This document shows, one piece after another, positions 24,001 through 32,929 of a stretch of DNA of 64,000 bases (the first letter of the stretch is position 1; each line of letters starts with the position of its first letter). Both the position numbers and the translations under genes were made by a program. The notes below the pieces were generated by a model, which searched no databases, was not told the DNA's origin, and worked only from the letters and a program-made list of their open reading frames with translations. Source of the stretch: Aquatica leii (taxonomy: Eukaryota; Arthropoda; Insecta; Coleoptera; Lampyridae); the NCBI GenBank assembly GCA_035610365.1, contig CM069437.1, forward strand, positions 59,606,093 through 59,670,092, given 5' to 3'.

Positions 24001-27000
24001 TATTTTAGAAATTATGAATTTTGTTCCAGACTTTTGGATCACCCTCTATATTTTTTAAATATTTTTTTTGTGTTTTGATTATACAATATGATTTGTTTTG
24101 TCATTATTGATCAAAACAGAGCTGAAAAACGTTTTGCGTTAAAACAAAAGCGGAAGAAGACGAAAGTTATTGTTTTATACACATTGGCTGGATTTTGACA
24201 CTACAGTTCAAATAGAAATATACTACCTATAGCTCATAGACCAATTAAACATGCCATTGTAAAAATCGACGGTATTGTTTACTCGATATAAAAATGTATT
24301 ATATGGACTCTCGTCTGTGAGAAAGGTCCATATTTGCGATGATCCAGCAGTTCGAGCAGGGATTTCTTTAATATTTTGGATGCGGTGTAAAAGAAATACT
24401 ACTAAATCGGCTGTTTTAATATCGGCGTCTTTGTAAGTTATCACACAATTCTGTACAGAACAGTCCTGTAACGGATTTGATCTAAAAACCGCTGTTTATC
24501 ACTAATTAATCTAAACAATGTTCTTACGGATTACGAATATGACGTGTGGTCAAGAATTCGCCAAATTTCCAAACTAAAATTTTATAAACAGTTGTTTGAG
24601 GTACAGCCACTTGAGGTGTTTCGTCTAAAAATAAAATCCTTCCTAAATTTGATAAGTTGTGTATCTAAAACAGATTAAGACTATGAAATTTGGTAACCAT
24701 TAATTATACTAAATGACATAGAAATCAGAACACCCAGTAATAATTTGTTTACTTTAATAATATCTTATATTCATGTTTATTACGTTAAGATACGCGAACG
24801 ATCAAAATTTGAATGAAATTGCGTGGGTAGTAATGAGTTGAGTCTTTCTGCTGCGCTATGCACTCATTGGCACTTCTGAGCATACTCCTAATAAAATGAT
24901 CAATTTCTTTTTAGAGAGTGTCATATCATGCTACTTGTACAGCGCCACCAATTGTACACTCAGCTGTTTGACAAACTTAAGTCGGAGATGGTCGTAGATC
25001 GAGTTGTTAGTACCCAACTTTGTCTGTCGAGCCGGTGCTCAGCGCCACCTTTTCTTACGAGTAGAAAAATCAAAAGGAAAAAATCTGGGTTAGAGAAAGA
25101 ATGCACAAACCCGCAATACAATTGCGCGTTAAGAATAAAACAACAAAATGTTATAGTAAGGTTATCACAACGATTTATTCAAGACTACTTCAACATCACA
25201 AAAGACATCAAAAAAGCGGAGAAATGAAAACAAATTATCACCGCGAAATATCTATTCGTCGGCACACATCTAATTATTAGTAAATAAATTATTTGTATAT
25301 AGTACCTAGCTACGCAGTTAACAACGACAGTATATAATATACTCTGTGACATTAAAAAAATGCAACACCAAGAAGGCGTTAGAATTTTTGAACCAAACTT
25401 GACAAAAATGTTTAACTAGTCAAAGGTAGTAATTGATTAAAATTTCAAAGAAATTAAACAGAAGATGAAGGCTTTTTTATGAATAATATGTTGGACTTCT
25501 ATTAGTTTCACACTTCCGCACTCTTCTTGGCATGGATTTGTTACGTGCATAAATTTAAATAATGCATTACCCTGTATATCAGTCTAATTAAAAGTTGCTT
25601 TTATATTTCTTGACGCCATCTATCGGATTCGTTGGTCACTTTGTGTTGAGCAGACGGCACCCGGTGAGATTTCCGGCATTTTGACTTTACCATCGTACCT
25701 GTTGTTATCTATGTCTGCGTGAGTGAAGGTTCGTTCTCTGAAATCATCCACGTGTTGGGACACGATGGAAATTAGTAGTTTCTCTTAAATAATTGATTTC
25801 ATCCACGCAGAGTAAGTGATTTTATTTCTTTCTTTAATTAAAGGTAATTTTTATGTCTTTTTGGTTAGCCGCCATGTGCCACCTCATAACTAAGGGCATT
25901 CTGGTTATAATTTAAAGCCCACCAGGAAAAGTTTGTGATTTCGTTGCGATCGTGGGGTGTTCGTATCGTCACCGGCTATTCTTACCACCATCCGGCCTAT
26001 GAATTCTAGTCGATACCGAAAGACGAGAGATAACCCTTGACGAATATTGTGTTGGAACGATGCTAAATATTTATAAGGCCTACTGTTGGAATTAATTAAA
26101 TCATAGAAAAAGGGTATAACAGCATCCGACGTTCGGTTTGTGTGATGTGTGTACTTTAAAATTTAAGTAATGATGTTGTAGATCTTGATTTCGTGAGGCA
26201 TTGGTTTGACACGATTTGCAATTCAAATTATTTACAGGACTACGTGTTGGGGGAAAGTACTTTCTCTACGCACCTGTGAAACTCCTGTGTTTGGTAAGTG
26301 ATTTTATATGTATCTTATTTTGTTGTCAACAAGGTCGCTCACGAAACTGTGTGAATATTAATTCCGTAGTACTTTTTCTTGCTTATTGCTTATTGTGTAT
26401 GACGTATGCTGTGTACTCCCAATATTTATTATGATATTGTAATATTAAGGCCGTACTTATCATTATTTCATGTATCTCGCATGCTATGTGCAACTGAGAT
26501 TTACTATAAATCTACTCTTCGTTATTCATGTAAACCAAATTTATCTATGTAGTGTAAGTTGCCGATCCTACGGTGATTCGATGTTGTATATTCTCACTAG
26601 TATCTACTTAGATGCGGCTATTTAACTTCGACTATAGTTAGATATATAATAATAGATATATGTGATCGAATAATTAAAGTGCAATTGTTATTAACGATTT
26701 AGTTTTTCACTTTTTATTCGTTTCTTTCAGCAGTTACGAACCTAACATCTAGTTACAAGTTTCTTGCCATTCTGTTGTGAGCAGACAGAGCTGACTTTGG
26801 ATAGGCTCTGGCGCCCTTAATTATCTTTTCAATCTTCTCTAGGAACCCTACCCTCTCACCGACTACTGTGAGTTGGCCGTGCAGGTTCGTAAAACAGCTA
26901 AAACTTGTAACAGATTCCACCAAGTGGCCGATTTCTTCCTGAAGTATTGTATCCCAGACAATCTGTAATTCATACAAGATAGCTTTTAGTGTTTGTGGAG

Positions 27001-30000
27001 GATTGGCTACTTGCTTGAGTCTTCTACCGATCATTTCCTACACATGTTTGATAGGCTAAAGCTCGGAAGATCTGGGTAGCCACGGCAAGATATCGACGTT
27101 AACTAGTTTCAAATGCTCCATAGAAAGCCTTGCAATGTGGGGACGGGCATTATTCTGTTGGAAAATCGGGTACTCTAGTTTCTAAAGGAATGCAAGAATA
27201 TGAGGTTTTACCACTTTATCAACATATCGATGGGCATTCATATTGCCAGTACCAACTGCGACTTTCTTCTATAAACAATAGCACCCCATACCATAAATCT
27301 CTTTGAATGAAAAATGATCTTCACGTAAGCGAATAATGCGACCTTTGTCGAATTTACTCAGTTGTAGATAATTTTTACGTTACCGCACTCTTGGCATAAT
27401 CACAGCCTCAAAACGCAATAAAAACACAAAAACTAAAGAATTGCAACCAAAAACAATACCAAAATCGACTTAATCTTTTAAGAAATATACCCGATAATTC
27501 CGATTGTAACAACAAGTAAAACGTCAAATATTCCATGGCTACTGGATTATTTTGAATGAAATTTTAATCAATTACTACTTTTGGCTAATTAAACATTTTG
27601 GCCAAGTTTTTTATGTAACAGAGTAGATAAATTAAATTAAAATTACATTTAGTTTTAAATAATAATTTGTTAAAGTTTATTGTAGATTTGGAAATAATTA
27701 AAACAATGCCCTAGATTGAGATACCCAAAAAAATTATTAACCCTACAAGTTCGAAATTAAAGTGGTTTAAACAACGCGTTCTTATACCAATCTCGCCGAA
27801 ACGAGCAACGTCAGCCGTGCAACCGAAATAAAATTTGGTGCAATTAACCATTCTAATAATGTAACGTAAACAACATACTTCCAAATCTCTTTACAAAAAA
27901 ATTATAGAATAGCAGTTGCAATTAAATGATATAAAAAAAACGTATAATATTTCCTAATCACGTTATCATGCGTTTGCTGAGGTATCAAATAATCATCACT
28001 TTCACCATCGACATGCTCGAAACAGTAGCATCTACAGATCAGTTAGTAACCCCTTTTGTAGGACAGAAGTTTATACATTCTTCATCGAGAGAAATGTCTT
28101 GAGTGTTGTTCTCAACCTTCAACTAGCACCAAATTCAACGTAATAATGGCGTTTAAGCACATCCGGATCTCGAACTTATACTGCATCTCTTACGACAGGA
28201 AAACTTATTAGCACTATCTAACCCAAATACGACTTTGAGTCGAAAGTTGCCTATTCCAGTCAGAAATGTACTAAGACGTATTTTAAATTGTTAATAAATA
28301 CTGCTATAGTCTGTAGGACATTTTAGACATGCTCAATTGATGAAAGATCTAAAGATCTTGGTGGATAAGGTAGAAAATCGATTAAATTACGTTTAAAGGG
28401 ATTTAACGTAATTTTGGCTATATGTGGCCGTGCACTGTTTTGTTGAACAAATGATTTTGAAGAGTTATTAAATAGGGTAGAATATGTTTTTTTACCGCGC
28501 ATCTTGAATGTAACGTTAAGGGAACATTTTGCTTCCGATGAAGACCAAAGGTAACTTACTATTAAAGGCAATACTCTTCCATACCATAACTTTCACGTTT
28601 GGGGTGCACATGTCTATCCAGAGAAAATTGAGAGTCACAATTTTCACCACGTCGCCTTTTTACCCTTGCCCAGGTGTTATGTACTATACCTAAACAGAAT
28701 CTCGATTTGCTGGTCAAGGATACCGTATTCTATTCCTGGTTACACTCAACTCATTTTTTGTACTATCACAGTCGATGTTCAGGAATGAGCGGCAACACAA
28801 AGTGAAGACGACATAAACGCAGTTCAAAACGGTTCGCATCATTAGTTTCTGCAAACCATTGTACTGCAATCGTCGTTGTGAAAGTAAAGCGGGTTTTTAC
28901 CGCTAAAAGTCTAAGGCGTTGATTTTTACGGTCGATCGTTCCTGGACAGCATTCTAAACCTCTCGTTCTTTGCGTTCGGTTTTCTTGGAACCGTGATTAA
29001 CAACGCACCACATTACTCAGATTCCTTCTGGTTCTAGCGGCAATCTTTCTAAATGATTAACCAGTTTTTCTCAGGCCCACTCTTTGTCCCCTATCAAACT
29101 TGTTCTGTTTGTTACGTGCATACATTTCAAAATGTAATGCCCTGTATATTCATATTAAAGTTAGATTTCTACTTTCGGCGCCATCTAACGAGTTTTGTTT
29201 TACTTCGTTTCCTGTCAAAACGTTAAACCGTCAACTACTTAAAATCGTGCTTGTGATGTTTAAATTTTAATTTTCTAACATAATCTGCGTATGCAGTAAC
29301 TATGATATAAATCGAAAACGCATTTCTATTAGTTTATTCATCACAGAGTAAGCTTTTCTTATTAGTTTTTAAAATTCTTTAGTAATTTCTATGTTAATTT
29401 GTCAGCACTACACGACACGTGTTAGTGCACATGTTTCGGTGTATTCTGGATCGATGAGAGGTTATAATCGACCAAATACCTTTATGAAAAAATAAAAATT
29501 TTGGAAAGTCTACGCTAAACCTAAAGACGAAGCTTCGACGAGAAATTTTCTCTAATGTACTGTTTTTTATGAGCTGTGATATCAACCTTTAACTTAATGT
29601 GTGCAAAAGTATTCGATAACAGGTTTTTATGTCTAACGTTTTCTTTGGACAAGTATTGGATTGTGGGTAAGTCTTATTTAATTACAGTTGCGTTGTCATA
29701 AAGGTCTCTCACAAAATTTTGCTTGTTACTCTAACTTATGTCATTACAATAATTGTTTCAATACCATTTAGGTATTTTCATTCATTATTTTTGTGTGTCG
29801 CATGCTGTGAATCATAGATACTTGTCATTATCAATTTAATTTTTTTTTGTTATCAACACCCTATGTGTAATTTACACTTATGCATTTTGTGTTGCCGATA
29901 CTTCCGGCTTTATTAATTGAATAATTTACGATAAATTTCTTGTGCTCGTTAATAATCTACGATATTAAATTAAAGCTGTTATACATATTTATCTTCTTTT

Positions 30001-32615
30001 CTTTTGTCCGTTTAGAATTACGAACCTGATTTTGTTACAAGCTTAGACCTTCTGTCTTGATCGAAACAGAAATTTTACTTAGTAAGATCTGGCGCCCTTT
30101 AAATTCTATTTATTTGAACCTGCTCTATTTCCGACTAGTGTGAGTTGTCCGTGCAAGGTTCGTAAGACCTATAAGCTTCTAGCACGTTGATGGAATTTTG
30201 CGCGTTTTTTTCTCTAGGCATAACAAACAGTTCAAAGAACCTTTACCTCACGATAATCTTACCGTAGCTAAACAGTGAATTGTCACCTATCGTGTTTTAA
30301 AAAAGGAAATGTAACAACACAAAAACCAACGTACTCATATGGCTGACACACTGATCGTTTTTTGTTTCAACGAAAACATATCTACAAAATATTATTGAAA
30401 TAAACGAATTTTTAGTGGCTATTCTGATTTCTATGTCACTTAGTAGTGATAAAACACTTCAGACAATTTAACATAATACTACTACTAAAAATAATTATTA
30501 TTAAAATGGTGGTTTTTAGAGATGTAAAAACAAAACAAATGACTCAATATTTTGAGATCAATACTATTAAAACAGAATAAAACCACACAACACATTACAA
30601 AAAATAAATAATTTGAAAAAGTAATTTTAAAAAATTTCCAAAACTTGTATAAATGATCCAAAAGAACGCAACCAAGTTTTTTTAAAACAATAAGAAAGTG
30701 TAATTAATGTATTAAAACAAATAAACAAATACTAATTGACTTTTACAGTATCAGATATCTGACTTAGATTTGGGTCTATGACCATTTACCGTCCTCGATT
30801 CGCCGTTTTGCCGTAGACAGTTTTACCGTCAGTCGTTTCCGCGTCGGCTGTTTTGCCGTCGGTTGTTTTGCCATTTGCCGTTTTATCGTCAGCCGTTTTG
30901 ACATTGACCGGTTAGCTTAAAGAACGTTGTCATGTCATTACTTCAAAACAGAGACGACAAATAGTTCTATTCTAATAACTTTATAGTATATAGTTAGTTA
31001 GTATCGTCTACCAACCCTGTTTCTTTATCAGGCTTAAAAATAGCAACATCATTATTAAGTTATTCAATTCACTTAGTAATAATGCAAGAGGAGTTTTTTA
31101 AGCTTCTAAAATTTCGACTCAAACATGTTTAGTAAAACCATAAAACCAACCGTTTTGTTTCGGTAGCATTATTACTCTTCCATATTCTGAGGCTTGTTTT
31201 GATAGTTGTTGTTGAAACTATTTGAAACAAAATTAGTGTTTTGTGGAAAATTTGTAACCTATTTTTCAACAAAAAAATTCCCTATTTATTTTTTGAGTGT
31301 TTGGTTAGATGCGTAATTCTTTTTGTTGTTATCAAACTTAAGAAAATATGAATTTCGACGATACAATATGAGTAACTAACTAGAGTAACTAGAAGTTATT
31401 TTTTTGCGATTGTTTTACGTAATAAAGCATCTAATTTTTTATGTAAACTCGAGCGTTTTTTTTCTGCGACTAATAAGTCATTATACTCATTAACTCGTAC
31501 GTAGCTCCGTTCCTACGAGATGGCGTTTAGCCTCAGATTTGTTGATACATTATACGTTTATCAGCGGTTAGGCAACGTTGTGGTTTCCTTATGACCAATC
31601 TCATTTCTGTACAGGTCAAATTAATTTCTGTATAGGTCAGTGTCATCGCACAGGATCATAAATTATAAACCCGTAATTTAAGAAACTATTACAAACATTA
31701 CTTGCACCACAATTATAAAATTTGAAAACAAAATCATTTAGGGCTGTGTGGTTGTTGTCGCATTAGTTTTAAAGGTACGTATAGAGTTAAAAAAATATTT
31801 GTAAATTAAAAGTTTTAGGTTTTGTGAGCTGTATGTTGCAAACGCAAATATTGAGATTAAATTTAAACATACTTTAGAAAAAACTAAGTTCAAAGTAATT
31901 AGAATATATCAAAACACTTATTTTGTAACTTCATTCAAAAACCTTTTGGCATTCATCGACAGTTACATGATGATAAGATGTTTTTTCTGAACATGTCTGA
32001 TACCTTATTATTTACTTTTCAATAATGCAATTTTTTAGTTTTTATTTTTTGAAATCCGTTTTTTATAACTTTTAATTTTAGTAGTTGTTTTTTTATAGTT
32101 TCAGTCTGAGCTCATTGACGTATGAACCTAAAATCTGTGTTTTTATGTGTTGACAAGAAAGACGCAAAATAATAAAACAAATAAAACCAAGTATATAATA
32201 GAATAGGACAGAAAAAATCAACACAACTACGTCAAGATGAATAGATCTGAATTACATAGTACAAAGTCATTCAGCAGACACTTACATTTGAAAACACGTG
32301 TTTATAAAAATTATTAAATAAACACTTTTCTATAGATACTCAAATAAGACAAAATAAGAAATAGAGTACATACGCATTAAGTCAAAAAGCAACTAAAAGA
32401 ATTAGTTAATGTATTTGTATGACTACTAAACACTAAATAAAAATTCATACTTGATCTTGACTTAACTTCCTCCATTTACCATGATCATTCAAAGAATCAT
32501 CTATTTCAAGTGGAATATATGATCTGTAACTTAACTCCGCATAAATATTTATAATAATACAAATGGTGACTGCTGCTAATAATATTTTCAGTCTTCTAAA
32601 CTTCTTTATACTCAT
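14603..32615 (-). CDS. alpha-1,3-fucosyltransferase (GT10), five exons
   Basis: Predicted to transfer fucose from GDP-fucose to N-acetylglucosamine-containing glycans in the Golgi lumen. Joining exons 32615-32451, 24664-24528, 24481-24227, 15304-15092 and 15044-14603 gives 1212 nt: 403 codons plus TGA. Residues about 9-27 form one hydrophobic helix after a basic N-terminus (type II signal anchor). A luminal stem leads to YKILVWKFG, a CSVQNC pair, ADLVVFLLHR, ESPYNT and FNWSMSYR. The donor-binding core follows: SDIPVPYGR, then the family signature FYLSFENTECDEYITEKVW, and a C-terminal CRIC pair. Every junction keeps phase with GT-AG introns, length fits the family (about 350-500 aa), and no stop interrupts it. 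Which paralogue (FucTA- or FucTC-like) is uncertain. Confidence 0.88.
15092..15304 (-). CDS. fucosyltransferase exon 4
   Basis: Acceptor CGTTTTCAG, 213 nt, donor CA/GTAAGT. Encodes SDIPVPYGRTVPL, then VAIVISNCSEKRLMYIKEL and VDAYGGCGTLQ, entering the GDP-fucose-binding half. It restores FNWSMSYR-LVSDIPVPYG across the 8.9-kb intron. Confidence 0.87.
15328..15369. repeat. ATT microsatellite
   Basis: An interrupted (ATT)n run immediately left of the TA target of the mariner element, inside fucosyltransferase intron 3. Confidence 0.7.
15373..15460 (+). repeat. mariner left terminal inverted repeat
   Basis: Runs from CAGGGTGGTCC to a T-rich stretch. Its reverse complement is found at 23958-24046 with scattered differences. 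Confidence 0.85.
15484..15972 (+). pseudogene. R1-clade ORF1 C-terminal part with CCHC knuckles
   Basis: Encodes a basic segment (IREMDLMTTTKDIEASIK), VTIRVPENTA, then HRAVRCYRC and, after a stop, EYGHNAKECKG and LCNKCG, i.e. retrotransposon zinc knuckles. The frame changes after the second knuckle. The N-terminal half is missing. Confidence 0.65.
16200..17635 (+). pseudogene. R1-clade ORF2 left part: endonuclease and RT
   Basis: Endonuclease traces include RGDFNCKAHEW and IDITLAS...NSDHKNI. A linker KQMYWWNPQIKEI follows. RT pieces include GPDGVPPEVIK, QHGFKK, a decayed motif A (NAFNEAGW) and LTYGVPQGTVLGPTL. Several stops. The frame resumes at 21614 after the nested element. Confidence 0.7.
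17636..17652 (+). repeat. 17-bp target duplication, left copy
   Basis: CAATAAAAGCAATAATA here is repeated exactly at 21597-21613. Removing everything between them restores the R1 reading frame through this site (LEKAIKAIITAIEDKG). Confidence 0.85.
17800..20553 (-). pseudogene. ORF2 of nested non-LTR element: endonuclease, RT, zinc finger
   Basis: From the N-terminus: GMSETWLEEKDW, RGGILTGIKR, IIGGDFNARTG (endonuclease), IDYVIVSGEMWEDI and ESDHQPLEV, KRRWKKGR linker, then RT with VYAFFMDIEAAFDNVNREKL (motif A), GLRQGCPLSPILFALYIGDI and the active site LAYADDMLMVAK. Further on come MMYGVEVWGWKE and, around 18100-17900, GRKSLGEKRLIARFRCGNE and a CRLCGEGWEDIKHLIEEC finger. About five frame changes. 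Conserved catalytic residues remain visible, suggesting recent death. Confidence 0.78.
20834..21427 (-). pseudogene. ORF1 of nested non-LTR element (coiled coil, RRM-like)
   Basis: Starts MSDSEEGWSKGKRKRQ, then a long heptad-rich segment (VEMCKELLKEVKSIREEQ ... MKEELRKSNEE) and, after a frameshift at about 21140, LEARLEKIERSWEKTEKEK and TNIIIRGMEV. A coiled coil followed by an IIIRGM strand is the layout of L1-like ORF1 RNA-binding trimers. Two frames, so broken. Confidence 0.65.
21597..21613 (+). repeat. 17-bp target duplication, right copy
   Basis: Exact copy of 17636-17652; see that entry. Confidence 0.85.
21614..22330 (+). pseudogene. R1-clade ORF2 right part with C-terminal zinc finger
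   Basis: Continues the RT thumb (AIEDKG, TATEKTEVIVLKSRN) and ends with FLTGHGCF and a CNYCKEVDTAEHTVFICKRW finger, the usual C-terminus of R1-clade ORF2. Frameshifts occur between blocks. Confidence 0.65.
22414..22602. repeat. hairpin insertion flanked by 13-bp direct repeats
   Basis: Arms 22447-22514 and 22525-22592 are inverted copies of 68 bases with about one or two mismatches around a 10-base loop. The whole is bracketed by ATCCTTCTTAAAA at 22414-22426 and 22590-22602. It sits at the 3' edge of the mariner transposase frame (just after its FLWG-type motif). It looks like an inserted, self-complementary unit, not coding sequence. Confidence 0.75.
22603..23880 (-). pseudogene. mariner-type transposase, split
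   Basis: Minus-strand pieces, N to C: QELNEDEFDR, NNVLFSDEATFTI (first catalytic Asp in the DEATF motif), a VNRHNC-like region and WVQNNHIQHQR-type segment up to 23499. After the foldback element come NHVLGRVFLERILNGKRYLDFL, QDGAPPHF (second Asp) and a decayed WP..SPD..P..FFLWG. This is the IS630/mariner family common in arthropods, with Asp-Asp-Asp/Glu catalysis. Frameshifts and stops throughout. Confidence 0.75.
22923..23498. mobile_element. foldback element with GGACAAGTGG ends
   Basis: Both ends are inverted arrays of a 12-16-base unit. The left array (22924-23030) repeats CGGCCAACTGG-type units beginning GGACAAGTGGACGCGGCC. The right array (23394-23498) is its inverse, ending GCGTCCACTTGTCC. 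Between them lies about 360 bp of AT-rich sequence without a coding frame. Removing the block rejoins the mariner transposase. No clear target duplication was seen. Confidence 0.78.
23958..24046 (-). repeat. mariner right terminal inverted repeat
   Basis: Inverse of 15373-15460, followed by the TA target at 24047-24048. Confidence 0.85.
24227..24481 (-). CDS. fucosyltransferase exon 3
   Basis: Acceptor GGTTTTTAG, 255 nt, donor AG/GTAGTA. Encodes CSVQNC, ADLVVFLLHRI, QIWTFLTDESPYNT and YNGMFNWSMSYR, all conserved in insect alpha-1,3-fucosyltransferases. Confidence 0.87.
24528..24664 (-). CDS. fucosyltransferase exon 2
   Basis: Acceptor CTGTTTTAG, 137 nt, donor CC/GTAAGA. Encodes ILFLDETPQ and YKILVWKFGEFLTTRH, the typical start of the GT10 N-terminal domain. 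Ends in phase 2, which matches the start of exon 3. Confidence 0.82.
24665..25341. other. fucosyltransferase intron 1, 5' of the Tc1 element
   Basis: Intron sequence. A 100-codon plus-strand open frame (24928-25227) has no recognisable domain and I treat it as chance. Confidence 0.5.
25500..27420 (-). pseudogene. Tc1-like transposase, internally deleted
   Basis: The minus strand begins near 27400 with MPRVR and a helix-turn-helix start (LSKFDKGRIIRLRE, FSFKEI). It then jumps directly to the YGMGCY-type strand after the first catalytic Asp, a deletion of the DNA-binding remainder and first Asp. QQNNARPHIARL has Asn where QDNARPH has Asp, and the conserved PIEHVW has become PIKHV. The C-terminus NPPQTLKAIL ... 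HLVES is cut by the LTR and resumes as MPRRVRK at about 25530. It cannot be active. Confidence 0.8.
25539..26912 (+). mobile_element. solo LTR, TGTTAC family, copy C
   Basis: Starts TGTTACGTGC and ends CTTGTAACA. Flanked by GATT on both sides (25535-25538 and 26913-26916). Removing it plus one GATT restores the Tc1 C-terminus (HLVES-MPRR), so the target duplication is secure. Confidence 0.82.
27624..28129. other. intron 1 spacer between Tc1 elements
   Basis: AT-rich. The right-hand part may be the 3' end of the next Tc1 element. No gene recognised. Confidence 0.4.
28130..29105 (-). pseudogene. second Tc1-like transposase, degenerate
   Basis: Minus strand: FDRGQRVGLRKTG and FRKIAARTRRNLS (helix-turn-helix, 29095-29010), FQENRTQRTRG, then RLRLLAVKTRFT-like pieces and VFMSIQRKL-like decay. 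Towards the end come a conserved strand in FVQQNSARPHIA, where the catalytic Asp is lost, and LPYPPRSLDLSSIEHV, matching the WPARSPDLNPIEHVW block. Stops and frameshifts are frequent. Element ends were not found; its upstream side is occupied by a solo LTR. Confidence 0.72.
29110..30184 (+). mobile_element. solo LTR, TGTTAC family, copy D (most decayed)
   Basis: Starts TGTTACGTGCATAC. It shares the family landmarks: GTTGCCGATAC (29892), GTTACGAACC/GTTACAAG (about 30013-30040), TCTGGCGCCCTT (30088) and GTTGTCCGTGCAAGGTTCGTAAG. The end is degraded (AGCTTCTAGCA). Flanks TGTT and CGTT match at three of four bases. Confidence 0.65.
30185..32440. other. fucosyltransferase intron 1, distal part
   Basis: AT-rich with no recognised gene. 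It contains one minisatellite (30785-30911) and a locally GC-richer patch near 31490-31650 that includes a small direct repeat (TTTCTGTACAGGTCA and TTTCTGTATAGGTCA). Confidence 0.45.
30785..30911. repeat. degenerate minisatellite, CCGTTTTGCCGTC units
   Basis: About eight imperfect 15-16-base units of the type GCCGTTTTGCCGTCGG in a row, sharply GC-richer than the surroundings. No inverted partner occurs nearby. Confidence 0.7.
32451..32615 (-). CDS. fucosyltransferase exon 1: cytosolic tail, membrane anchor
   Basis: ATG at 32615-32613 begins MSIKKFRRLK followed by a hydrophobic run (LLAAVTICIIINIY) and a polar stem. A good splice acceptor (TTGCAATTTCAG) ends at 32625, nine bases before the ATG, so an upstream non-coding exon is likely; I did not find it. 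The exon ends at a codon boundary (CAA, then GTATGA). Confidence 0.8.
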
Positions 32616-32674
32616 TGGTAGTATCTGAAATTGCAAAAATGTGTATTAAAATTTATTGATGTATTTTTTTAATA

Positions 32675-32912
32675 TTTTTTTTCCACTACTAGTTGTATAG
32701 ACTTTCATTATTACGTATAATAGTAGGTTGTGACTTACTTACGTTATCTGTTTATTTTGGTGTATTAAACCACAATTAAGAGTTACGTCAAAATTAATTC
32801 TATTAATGACAACTGTCAGAATCACTGACTTGATTTTTAATTTATTATTAATATCTTAAATTTCATATTTGATTTAGAAACAGGTTTTAATAACTCTAGT
32901 AGTGGAAAAAAA
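32675..32912. repeat. possible short MITE-like inverted-repeat element
   Basis: TTTTTTTCCACTACTAG at 32676-32692 is inverted at 32896-32912. The roughly 200-bp interior is non-coding. It lies just upstream of the first fucosyltransferase coding exon. No target duplication was confirmed. Confidence 0.4.
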
Positions 32913-32929
32913 TGTATATAGTATACCAC

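Larger units (their letters stand above)
15373..24046 (-). mobile_element. mariner-type element, split by nested insertions
   Basis: Matching inverted repeats of about 88 bp begin CAGGGTGGTCC (15373) and GAGGGTGATCC (minus strand at 24046), each flanked by TA (15371-15372 and 24047-24048). Both share the distinctive stretch TCTCTCGCACAGGTCGATTT. The transposase is on the minus strand in the right-hand 1.3 kb. The element lies inside fucosyltransferase intron 3 and carries an R1-clade element, a hairpin insertion and a foldback element. Confidence 0.82.
25342..27623 (-). mobile_element. Tc1-like element split by a solo LTR
   Basis: Inverted ends CTCTGTGACAT (25342) and CTCTGTTACAT (minus strand at 27623), each flanked by TA, with a well-kept subterminal stretch (GTAGTAATTGATTAAAATTTCA) in both arms. 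Without the LTR (25539-26912) the element is only about 0.9 kb, because most of the transposase centre is deleted. Confidence 0.8.

Noticed and set aside
24928-25227. 99-codon plus-strand frame in fucosyltransferase intron 1
   Set aside because: No recognisable motif, opposite strand to the gene, no splice or promoter support.
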